Shown piece after piece: positions 7,956 to 15,066 of a stretch of 20,167 nucleotides of DNA (positions are counted from its first letter, which is position 1; the number at the start of each line of letters is the position of its first letter). The notes under the pieces were generated by a model. It had not been told where the DNA came from and did not search any database. It was given only the letters and a program-made list of their open reading frames with translations. Location: the NCBI GenBank assembly GCA_025358195.1, contig JANYKP010000169.1, positions 1 to 20,167 on the forward strand, in the 5' to 3' direction. A program made the translations under genes and the position numbers. The stretch is from Cyclobacteriaceae bacterium (GTDB lineage Bacteria > Bacteroidota > Bacteroidia > Cytophagales > Cyclobacteriaceae).

Positions 7956-7980
7956 TAGCTGTTAGTCAGCTAGCAGATAG
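7956..7980. repeat. Short degenerate TAG-phased repeat with a 6-bp inverted repeat
   Basis: TAG recurs at 7956, 7963, 7971 and 7978 (units TAGCTGT, TAGTCAGC, TAGCAGA, TAG). Within it TAGCTG (7956-7961) and CAGCTA (7967-7972) form a perfect 6-bp inverted repeat around a 5-base loop. It abuts the -33 element of the uppS promoter. It may be a decayed dispersed repeat or an operator; there is no direct evidence of function. Confidence 0.4.
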
Positions 7981-8010
7981 TTTGTAAATGTCGGAAATAG
8001 GCTACTTTTG
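7981..8010 (+). promoter_or_regulatory. Bacteroidota-type promoter for uppS-bamA-ompH
   Basis: TTTG (7981-7984), an 18-base spacer and TACTTTTG (8003-8010) followed by C: the best promoter match in the window. It lies across the ATG at 7988, the first possible uppS start. A transcript from here would begin near 8015-8018, so uppS would have to start at the GTG at 8018 when expressed from it. Confidence 0.6.
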
Positions 8011-8761
8011 CGATCTTGTGGCTTCTTTCAAAGATCAAATAGACCTGGCTAACCTGCCTCATCATATTGCCATTATTATGGATGGTAACGGGCGATGGGC
8101 AAAAAAGAAAGGCGCCGCACGCATTTTTGGGCACCGCAATGCAATCCAAGCGGTAACCGATGTAACGGAGGGATGTGGAGAACTCGGGATCAAATACCTG
8201 ACCTTGTATGCATTCAGCACCGAAAATTGGGGAAGACCGAAAGATGAAGTGGATGGACTGATGGAGTTACTCGTGAACACTATAAAAAATGAGATAAGCA
8301 ACCTGATGGAAAATCAGGTACGGCTCCAAACCATTGGTGATATCTCACTTCTTCCAAAAGCCTGTCAGAGAAACTTGGAAGAAGCAAAAGAAGTTACTCG
8401 GAATAACACAGGTCTTACTGTTTTATTAGCGCTCAATTACAGCGGTCGCTGGGAAATTTTGAAAGCCGTACGAACGCTGGCCGAGGCTGTACATCGCGGG
8501 CAACTCCACTCCGAAGATATTGATGAACGCATGTTCTCCAGCCGGTTGGAGACAGCGGGTGTTCCGGATCCTGAGTTGTTAATCCGCACCAGTGGGGAGC
8601 TTCGGGTAAGCAATTTTCTGCTTTGGCAAATTGCCTACACAGAATTGTATATCACAAAGACCTTGTGGCCTGATTTCAGGAAGGAAGATTTGTATGAAGC
8701 AATTTACTCCTACCAGCATCGGGAGCGGAGATTTGGAAAAGTGTTAGAACCGAATTCATGA
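7988..8761 (+). CDS. uppS: Undecaprenyl diphosphate synthase (isoprenyl transferase)
   Basis: A cytoplasmic cis-prenyltransferase that extends farnesyl diphosphate with isopentenyl diphosphate to make the C55 carrier for peptidoglycan and O-antigen assembly. All signatures are present, numbered from the ATG at 7988 (257 residues): HIAIIMDGNGRWAKKKG with the magnesium-binding D32, FGHRNA, LTLYAFSTENWGRP, LNYSGRWEI, and PDPELLIRTSGELRVSNFLLWQ near the C-terminus. The coordinates use the longest frame, but the first ten residues have no family counterpart and a strong promoter overlaps them. The in-frame GTG at 8018 (giving 247 residues, MASFKDQIDLANLPHHIAI) fits the family start better and is my preferred alternative. 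The stop overlaps the bamA start by 4 bases. Confidence 0.94.
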   Translation: MSEIGYFCDLVASFKDQIDLANLPHHIAIIMDGNGRWAKKKGAARIFGHRNAIQAVTDVTEGCGELGIKYLTLYAFSTENWGRPKDEVDGLMELLVNTIKNEISNLMENQVRLQTIGDISLLPKACQRNLEEAKEVTRNNTGLTVLLALNYSGRWEILKAVRTLAEAVHRGQLHSEDIDERMFSSRLETAGVPDPELLIRTSGELRVSNFLLWQIAYTELYITKTLWPDFRKEDLYEAIYSYQHRERRFGKVLEPNS

Positions 8762-11472
8762 AGGTGAGAAGGATTTTTATTTTGTGGATCCTGCTGTTGT
8801 GTGGATTTTCAGGTACCGCACAATTTCGAAAAAGCAAGACTGTAACCCCTGACCCACCTCCTTCTGAGGCTACCCTTAACTATGCGAATCCATCGGAATA
8901 TTTTATTGCCGGTATTGATATCGATGGATTAAAAGTATTTGATAAAAACGCCATGATTTCCTTGACAGGACTGAAGATCGGCGATAAGATAAAAATCCCG
9001 GGCGATCAAATTGCCGGGGCTATACGCAAGATGTGGAAGCACGGTCTGGTAGGAGATGTCACCATCAGTGTGGACCGCATCGAGGGAACGAATGTTTATT
9101 TGTTAATCACGTTGGCGGAGCGACCACGGTTAACTGACTTTTATTTCACAGGCATTAACAAATCACGGCAATCAGCCTTAAAAGATGACCTAAAACTTAT
9201 TAAAGGAAAAATTGTGAACGATGCTATCATTCGCAACACAGAACTTGCGGTGAAAAAATACTTTGCAAAAAAAGGATTTCTGAATACCGAGGTGAAGATC
9301 CTCCAGGAGCATGATACGCTTAACCGGGGCGGGGTACGGTTGCGTATCGGAGTGGACCTGAAGACTAAAGTCAGGATCAATGAGATCATTTTCGAAGGCA
9401 ACGATAAAGTATCGGGTACCCAGCTCAAAAAGAAAATGAAAAAGACACATGAGCACGCCCGCCTTTCATTACACCGCACTTTATTTGGCGCCGTTCTCAC
9501 CACGCCACCTGACCAATACAAAGCGGCACTGGACTCAAGCCGAAAGACATCCTGGAAACAGATCAAGGAATTTGTGAACAGGAATGTGAAGCTTAATTTC
9601 CTGAATGGATCAAAGTTTATTAAAGCTGAATTTGAAGATGATAAGAAGCATATAATTGATTATTACAATACGCAGGGCTTCCGGGATGCAGAAATAATAT
9701 CGGATTCTGTTATTCGCCATAATGGAAACAGCATCGATATTGTCTTTAAGCTTTATGAAGGCAAGAAGTATTATTTCCGAAACATCATTTGGACAGGTAA
9801 CTATATCCATACCGCCGCCACCCTGAACAAGATCCTGGATATCAATAAGGGGGACGTGTACAATAAGGATATGATTGATAAAAAAACCAGCTTTAATCCA
9901 AAGGGAGCTGACATCAGTGGATTGTATATGGACGATGGTTATTTATTTTTCCGCGTAACACCTATCGAAGTAGCAATTGCCGGTGATTCCATCGATATTG
10001 AAATGCGCATCTTTGAAGGAGACCAGGCAATCATTGACAAAGTTATCATCAGTGGAAATGAGCGTACGAGCGATCATGTAATCCGAAGAGAACTCAATAC
10101 GGTTCCCGGACAAAAATTCAGACGGTCGGACATCATTCGCACGCAACAGATGCTCTCTTCAATGGGTTATTTTAACCCACAAAAAATTGAACAAGACATC
10201 CGGCCGAACCCTGCCAACGGAACCGTTGATATTGAATGGAAAGTCCAGGAGCAATCAAATGACCAGGTACAACTTTCAGGCGGATGGGGTGGTTATTACG
10301 GATTTGTTGGAACCGTAGGATTAACGTTTAATAATTTTTCCATGCGGAACGTTGGTCATTTTAAGAAATGGAGGCCACTTCCGGTAGGAGATGGTCAACG
10401 CCTTTCAATTACTGCGCAAGCAAATGGTAAATCGTTTCAGAGCTATAACCTTTCCTTCACCGAGCCCTGGCTGGGAGGAAGAAAACCAAACTCATTTACG
10501 GTGAGTCTCACACATTCCATTTCACGAAGACCCAATAGTAACTATGAATTCACAAATGATTTTTCACTTCGTCAAAGCGGGGTTACGCTCTCATTAGGTC
10601 GCAGGTTAGAGTGGCCGGATAATTATTTTACCCTGACCAATTCTTTGTCCATGCTTGTTTACAATTATAATAATTACTTGTATGGTTCTACGGCCTTGCC
10701 TGCCGTTGGTCAAACGAACAGTCTCACATTCAACACGACGTTGGCCAGAAACAGTATCGACAACCCGATGTTTCCGACGCAAGGTTCCTCAATTTCACTC
10801 AGCGTAGCATTAACCCCACCGTACTCCTTGTTCCGGGACCCCTCTTTCATCAGCGATGTCAACAAACGCTATCAGTGGCTTGAGTTGCACAAGTGGATGT
10901 TTGATTCAAAGTTTTATTTGAAACTTCTTGGCAGCAGCAAGCCTACCGGCAGAAGTCTGGTGTTGGAAGCTCGGGCTCATTTTGGTTTTATCGGAACGTA
11001 TAACAAGAATTTGCCCCAGGGCCCGTTTGAAAGGTTCTTCATGGGTGGCGCTGGCCTTGCCGGTGGGTTCAACTCCTATGTACTTGGCCAGGAGATTGTG
11101 GGTCTGCGTGGCTATCCGGATAATCAAGTCACCCCCCCCTTGTACTCCCGGAGAAATGCGCAAAACGCAACCAGCATTGAAGGAGGCATTGTGTATGATA
11201 AATTTGTGATGGAACTGCGCTATCCAATCACTACCAGTCAGACCGCAACGATTTATACCCTGATATTTGGCGAGGCGGGCAATAATTGGAATAATTTTTA
11301 TGAATTTAATCCGTTTAAGTCCTATCGATCGGCGGGTGTTGGCGCCCGTATATTTATGCCTGCTTTCGGATTGATTGGGCTTAACTGGGCGTATGGATTT
11401 GACACGTTGCCGGGCACTACGCAGAAGAGCGGGGCTCAATTTCACTTTACAATTGGCCAGCAAATCAGATAA
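8758..11472 (+). CDS. bamA: Outer membrane protein assembly factor BamA
   Basis: Omp85-family protein that folds and inserts barrel proteins into the outer membrane. The 904-residue product has a signal peptide (~1-21, ending GTAQ), five POTRA repeats (~50-122, 123-203, 204-335, 336-422, 423-500) and a C-terminal barrel (~503-904). POTRA3 carries an insert (~225-285, basic start then TTPPDQYKAAL), which accounts for its greater length and is usual in Bacteroidota. The conserved loop-6 motif appears as GLRGYP at 782-787. The last strand ends in QFHFTIGQQIR rather than the terminal phenylalanine of proteobacterial porins. The ATG overlaps the uppS stop (ATGA), indicating coupling. A C8 run (11132-11139) lies just after the RGY motif. 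Two Skp-like chaperone genes follow directly, as expected for its pathway. Confidence 0.96.
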   Translation: MKVRRIFILWILLLCGFSGTAQFRKSKTVTPDPPPSEATLNYANPSEYFIAGIDIDGLKVFDKNAMISLTGLKIGDKIKIPGDQIAGAIRKMWKHGLVGDVTISVDRIEGTNVYLLITLAERPRLTDFYFTGINKSRQSALKDDLKLIKGKIVNDAIIRNTELAVKKYFAKKGFLNTEVKILQEHDTLNRGGVRLRIGVDLKTKVRINEIIFEGNDKVSGTQLKKKMKKTHEHARLSLHRTLFGAVLTTPPDQYKAALDSSRKTSWKQIKEFVNRNVKLNFLNGSKFIKAEFEDDKKHIIDYYNTQGFRDAEIISDSVIRHNGNSIDIVFKLYEGKKYYFRNIIWTGNYIHTAATLNKILDINKGDVYNKDMIDKKTSFNPKGADISGLYMDDGYLFFRVTPIEVAIAGDSIDIEMRIFEGDQAIIDKVIISGNERTSDHVIRRELNTVPGQKFRRSDIIRTQQMLSSMGYFNPQKIEQDIRPNPANGTVDIEWKVQEQSNDQVQLSGGWGGYYGFVGTVGLTFNNFSMRNVGHFKKWRPLPVGDGQRLSITAQANGKSFQSYNLSFTEPWLGGRKPNSFTVSLTHSISRRPNSNYEFTNDFSLRQSGVTLSLGRRLEWPDNYFTLTNSLSMLVYNYNNYLYGSTALPAVGQTNSLTFNTTLARNSIDNPMFPTQGSSISLSVALTPPYSLFRDPSFISDVNKRYQWLELHKWMFDSKFYLKLLGSSKPTGRSLVLEARAHFGFIGTYNKNLPQGPFERFFMGGAGLAGGFNSYVLGQEIVGLRGYPDNQVTPPLYSRRNAQNATSIEGGIVYDKFVMELRYPITTSQTATIYTLIFGEAGNNWNNFYEFNPFKSYRSAGVGARIFMPAFGLIGLNWAYGFDTLPGTTQKSGAQFHFTIGQQIR

Positions 11473-11474
11473 AA

Positions 11475-12008
11475 TTGAAATTTTTTGCCTCCATTGTTAT
11501 TTTCACATTTCTCGGCCTGAATTTTGCCGAAGGTCAGAAGTTTGGCTATATCGATACAAATTTTATCCTGAGCAAAATGCCTGAATATGCTAAAGCTCAA
11601 AGTGAAATCGATCAGCTTTCAAGCGGATGGCAGAAAGAAGTGGAAGACATGTCAAAAAATGTGGAAGCGCTCTATTCTACGCTGAAAGCTGAGGAAGTCC
11701 TGCTGACGGATGAAATGAAAAATGAACGACTCGAGGCCATCCACAAGAAAGAAGCGGAAGCCAAGGAATATCAACGCAAAGTTTTTGGATTTGGCGGGCT
11801 ATTTTTTTTGAAAAAACAAGAATTGATTAAACCTTTGCAGGATAAAGTCTGGGATGCAGTTGAGAAGGTCGCCAAACAAAATCGGTTGGCCATCATTTTT
11901 GATAAATCCAGTGAATTGGTGATGATATACACAGATCCTCGCCATGACTACACCGACTTTGTGCTGGAGGAACTAGGCTTAGGAGACCCAAATGATAAAA
12001 TAAAATAA
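11475..12008 (+). CDS. OmpH/Skp-family periplasmic chaperone (first copy)
   Basis: A 177-residue Skp-like protein that would hold unfolded outer-membrane proteins in the periplasm on the way to BamA. A signal peptide (~1-20, ending FAEGQ) precedes the family opening KFGYIDTNFILSKMPEY. A long charged helical region (~40-105) forms the expected coiled-coil arms, and RLAIIFDKSSELVMIYTDPRHDYT closes the body strand, followed by the C-terminal VLEELGL helix. The start is TTG at 11475, only 2 bases after the bamA stop; it gives a clean signal peptide and no ATG is nearby in frame, so I accept it. Reinitiation from bamA probably drives translation. The next gene is a paralogue 11 bases downstream. 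Confidence 0.9.
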   Translation: MKFFASIVIFTFLGLNFAEGQKFGYIDTNFILSKMPEYAKAQSEIDQLSSGWQKEVEDMSKNVEALYSTLKAEEVLLTDEMKNERLEAIHKKEAEAKEYQRKVFGFGGLFFLKKQELIKPLQDKVWDAVEKVAKQNRLAIIFDKSSELVMIYTDPRHDYTDFVLEELGLGDPNDKIK

Positions 12009-12019
12009 ATAAACTGAAC

Positions 12020-12574
12020 ATGAGAACTGTATTAATCCTTTTTTTGGCCCTTCTGTCGGCTGGAACTATTGCCCAGACTCCGCAAACCGGCCACGTCCAG
12101 AAAATCGGCTATGTCGATATGGACTCCATTCTTGATCAAATGCCGCAGCACAAACAGGTCCTGAGCGATCTGAAGGCACATGGTGCCCAGCTCGAAGCGC
12201 AGTTTAAAGCGAAGTACGCGGAGTATGAAACAAAAATGAAAGCCTACCAGGCATCCGCCGCCACCATGGTGGACCTTGTTCGCAAAGACAAAGAAACCGA
12301 GTTGCAGCAGCTTGAACAGAACATCCAAAAGTTCCAGCAGGATGCACAAGCTTCCGTGCAAAAAAAAGAAGCCGACTTGATGACACCGCTCTACCGGAAA
12401 ATCGGGGACGCCATTAAAGAGGTGGCGAAGGAAAATAGCTTCTCTTTGATCATCAATGCGCAAGTGGGCCAGGCAGATATTCTTCTTTATACAGATGAGC
12501 GGTATGACGTCTCTAGCCTAGTACTGAAGAAGATGGGAGTTGCTCCTACAGCGTCAGTAATAAAACCAAAATGA
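12020..12574 (+). CDS. OmpH/Skp-family periplasmic chaperone (second copy)
   Basis: A 184-residue Skp-like paralogue of the preceding gene, with signal peptide ~1-18 (cleavage near TIAQ), KIGYVDMDSILDQMPQHKQV as the family opening, a glutamine-rich coiled-coil arm (~50-125: KAHGAQLEAQFKAKYAEYE..., QQLEQNIQKFQQDAQ), and SLIINAQVGQADILLYTDERYDVS plus VLKKMGV at the end. The arm is richer in Q and A than in the first copy, so the two may prefer different clients or form mixed trimers; that is inference. Two tandem ompH genes after bamA are the normal Bacteroidota arrangement. The gene is the last of its transcription unit: a strong hairpin terminator follows within 25 bases. Confidence 0.92.
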   Translation: MRTVLILFLALLSAGTIAQTPQTGHVQKIGYVDMDSILDQMPQHKQVLSDLKAHGAQLEAQFKAKYAEYETKMKAYQASAATMVDLVRKDKETELQQLEQNIQKFQQDAQASVQKKEADLMTPLYRKIGDAIKEVAKENSFSLIINAQVGQADILLYTDERYDVSSLVLKKMGVAPTASVIKPK

Positions 12575-12583
12575 GTTTGACTT

Positions 12584-12632
12584 AAAAAAAGATGAACCCT
12601 GCTCCTTCGATGGAGCAGGGTTTTTTGTTTTT
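12584..12632. terminator. Strong bidirectional intrinsic terminator
   Basis: An 11-bp perfect stem, AACCCTGCTCC (12595-12605) with GGAGCAGGGTT (12612-12622) and loop TTCGAT, is followed on the plus strand by T6-G-T5 (12621-12632). On the minus strand it is followed, after four bases, by a T7 run (A7 at 12584-12590). It serves the converging ompH and thioredoxin-fold genes. Confidence 0.9.
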
Positions 12633-12659
12633 CACTGGATTGCGTTCTCAAGGAACCAA

Positions 12660-13199
12660 TCATTCAATAGCCTCTTCCACTTTATCCATTTTAGCGTCAC
12701 TGTAAGCACCGGAAGTGGCATACACGATTTTTCCGTTCGGGTCCAGCACAAAAAAATACGGAATGTCGCGTCGCTCAAAATCGAGCGCCTCTTTGTAGGG
12801 CTTCAGTTCTCCTTTATAAAAAAGAATGTACGGAAGCAATTGAGGATCCATACTCTTCAATGCTTTACGTTTGGCTGTACCCGTAGCGGCCGCATTGACG
12901 CCAGTAAACATCGGAACGAAAAAGACATTCACATCATAGCCCATGCCAGCCATCAGACCAGTGGCCTTTTGAACGAACTTGGAAAAGACGGGCTCAAACC
13001 AGGTGTTAAGTTCATCTTCTGATTTCTTGGAATAGGCAAGCCCGAGTAATGTATATTTACCTTTCACGTCCTCTGGAAGATTCACTTTCTTGTCATCCAC
13101 CGTTTCGGTAACCATGGATGGAAAAGACTTGCCCACCACTTGAGCAATTGAAAAGCTAATAGTTGCCAATAAAAAGATTGAAAGGATGAGTCGTTTCAT
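12660..13199 (-). CDS. Exported thioredoxin-fold protein without any cysteine
   Basis: I chose the ATG at 13199 (179 residues) over a TTG at 13208 because it begins a classic signal peptide, MKRLILSIFLLATISFSIAQ. The mature part looks like a TlpA/AhpC-type thioredoxin fold: GKSFPSM..., a strand KYTLLGLAYSKKSEDELNTW where a CxxC active site would follow, VNVFFVPMFTG in the middle, and the terminal IPYFFVLDPNGKIVYATSG with the cis-proline (P147) and the usual closing strands. There is no cysteine in the protein, so it cannot be a thiol oxidoreductase; a binding or chaperone role is more likely. The GKYTLLGLAYSKKSEDELNTWFEPV segment also recalls the mitochondrial ATP10 assembly-factor fold, which I offer only as a weak resemblance. 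It converges on the ompH operon across the terminator. Confidence 0.7.
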   Translation of the reverse strand: MKRLILSIFLLATISFSIAQVVGKSFPSMVTETVDDKKVNLPEDVKGKYTLLGLAYSKKSEDELNTWFEPVFSKFVQKATGLMAGMGYDVNVFFVPMFTGVNAAATGTAKRKALKSMDPQLLPYILFYKGELKPYKEALDFERRDIPYFFVLDPNGKIVYATSGAYSDAKMDKVEEAIE

Positions 13200-13360
13200 A
13201 TAAATCAATTTAAAGGTACAAAAACGAGGAGGGGCGAGGATCCCAACTGTTTACCTAACGAAAATCATACCCGATTGTGTCTGCCATGAAAAAATGGCAA
13301 AAAGGTAATCGGTGTTCGGTATTCATGCTTGGACAGATAGCTGCCGAAAGGCTCTTAGCA

Positions 13361-13398
13361 GGCACCAGTGACCAGCACCCAGTATCTAGCACCCAGTA
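13361..13398. repeat. Degenerate 14-base tandem repeat next to the PhoD-like gene
   Basis: AGCACCCAGTA occurs exactly at 13374-13384 and 13388-13398 (period 14), and a decayed third unit, GGCACCAGTGA, is at 13361-13371. On the minus strand the unit reads TACTGGGTGCT. It sits 4 bases beyond the stop of the minus-strand PhoD-like gene. I see no terminator stem in it. Confidence 0.7.
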
Positions 13399-13402
13399 AG
13401 CC

Positions 13403-14947
13403 TCACCTAAGCTTCGTGCTTCCCTTTTCCACTGTAAATTTCTGCCCCAGGAATTCCTCACTTTGTGGTTGGCGGACCGTTTTCACATAAAACCACTCCG
13501 CCTTTGATTTTGCTGGATACAGGGTAAGTAACAAGTAGCCATGGTCACGGTCATTCAGATATTTCACGTGTGGATTATCTTTCATAACCGCCTGTTCCGC
13601 AAGCTTAACAGTGTCGACGTTTTTTCCCTTACCCTCGTCACCGTTAGCAGATGAAATGCTGGTAACTCCAAATTCGATTGCAAAAGGTGAATACGTCTTT
13701 TTGACATCCGTAGCAGCTTCAATGGCCCAGGAAGCGTGCGTGTCACCCGTTGTGAAAAGTATGTTCTGAATTCTGTTTTGTACAATAAAGTCTTTGATCG
13801 ATTTCTTCTCTGCAGGATAACCATCCCACGAATCAAGATTGCGCGGCATCTTTGGATAAACTGCGCTTAAGTACACGTCCGAGAAAATCACCTGATTGCC
13901 GATAACTTTCCAGGTTGCCGTGGAATTTTTCAAACCATTTTCAAACCAGATCAATTGTTCTTTTCCCAACATGGAGCGGTCAGGATTGTTGAAGGTCGGA
14001 TCGGTGAGACTATCCAGTTGCGCGCTTCGCCCTGCGAGTCGCTCATCAAGCATGATTACATCTGCCAGGGGGCCGAAAGAATATGAACGGTAGAGTTGGC
14101 CGCTTTCGCGGATGGGGATCCATTCGTAATACGCTTGTTTGGCCGCGGCCTTACGTGCAGCGTAGTCACCTTCTTCCGGCTGGTGATTTTGAGCGCCGCT
14201 TACATATGAATTGTTGGCGATCTCATGATCATCCCAGATGGCAATGAAAGGATGTTGCTGATGTATTCTTCTCAGCCCCTTGTCAAGTCGATAGAGTGAA
14301 TAGCGCGTGCGATAGTCTTTCAGTGAGACCACTTCATGCGGAGGAATGTTGATGCGGCCGATGGTGGTGTCACCATATTTTCCGATACCGTATTCATAAA
14401 TGTAATCTCCAAGGTGAACCACACCGTCCAGCACGGCGCGGTCAGCAATCTTATCGTACGCATTGAAATATCCCCACTCCCAATTCGAGCAACTGACGAT
14501 GGCAAATTTCAAACTATCTTTTGCGGCCACCGGAGCCGTTTTGGTTCGGCCGGTAATCGACGTTTTTCCAAGAGCGATAAAACGGTAATAATAAACCTGG
14601 TCGGGTTTCAATGCATCCACGTCTACTTTTACCGTATAGTCACGAGCAGGTGTAGTGGACAGTGAATCGGACGTATAAATGGATGAAAAATTTGAGTCTT
14701 CGGCAACCTCCCATTTCACAGAAATCGAAGCGACTGAATCTTCCGGAGTAACACGCGTCCAGAGAATGACGCGGTCGGGAAGTGGGTCGCCAGAGGCCAC
14801 ACCATGATAAAAGGGTGCCATACCTGAGTCGAAATGCGCGGCTACCGCCTCGGTCCACTTCTTCTGAGTGATCTCTTTAGTCTTTTGACAGGATGTAAGG
14901 TGAATCAGCAAGAAGGCCGCCAGGAATACTGTGGAGAGCTTAATCAT
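13403..14947 (-). CDS. phoD: PhoD-like phosphatase/phosphodiesterase lipoprotein
   Basis: A secreted metallophosphatase of the PhoD family (alkaline phosphatase D / phosphodiesterase), probably scavenging phosphate from esters such as teichoic acid or phospholipid head groups; the substrate is not shown. From the ATG at 14947 (514 residues; a TTG at 14953 is possible) the N-terminus is a lipoprotein signal with lipobox LTSC (C20). A PhoD N-terminal Ig-like domain spans ~40-140 (FYHGVASGDPLPDRVILWTR). The catalytic domain shows AIVSCSNWEWGYFNAY (C153), HLGDYIYEYG (~178-187), WDDHEIANN (~238-246) and TTGDTHASW (~399-407), the expected metal- and phosphate-binding residues. It lies divergent from the DUF418 gene, with 119 bases between. 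A clear -7 element is not visible there; ATGATTTG just upstream is one mismatch away. Confidence 0.88.
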   Translation of the reverse strand: MIKLSTVFLAAFLLIHLTSCQKTKEITQKKWTEAVAAHFDSGMAPFYHGVASGDPLPDRVILWTRVTPEDSVASISVKWEVAEDSNFSSIYTSDSLSTTPARDYTVKVDVDALKPDQVYYYRFIALGKTSITGRTKTAPVAAKDSLKFAIVSCSNWEWGYFNAYDKIADRAVLDGVVHLGDYIYEYGIGKYGDTTIGRINIPPHEVVSLKDYRTRYSLYRLDKGLRRIHQQHPFIAIWDDHEIANNSYVSGAQNHQPEEGDYAARKAAAKQAYYEWIPIRESGQLYRSYSFGPLADVIMLDERLAGRSAQLDSLTDPTFNNPDRSMLGKEQLIWFENGLKNSTATWKVIGNQVIFSDVYLSAVYPKMPRNLDSWDGYPAEKKSIKDFIVQNRIQNILFTTGDTHASWAIEAATDVKKTYSPFAIEFGVTSISSANGDEGKGKNVDTVKLAEQAVMKDNPHVKYLNDRDHGYLLLTLYPAKSKAEWFYVKTVRQPQSEEFLGQKFTVEKGSTKLR

Positions 14948-15066
14948 AATCAAATCATTTATTCAGAAAGCTAATGCTAAATGCAGAATTTGGAAACTAG
15001 ACGATCGTTTCAAGGAGACCAGGGAAGGCTTGCAACGAACTTCCAACATAGTCCGTTACACCCTCC

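Noticed and set aside
10906..11463. 185-residue minus-strand open frame inside bamA
   Set aside because: Entirely antisense to the conserved BamA barrel, with no recognisable domain or start context; a codon-bias shadow.
13361..13398. CRISPR-like array
   Set aside because: Repeats are 11 bases with 3-base gaps and are degenerate; no spacer-sized intervals and no cas genes.
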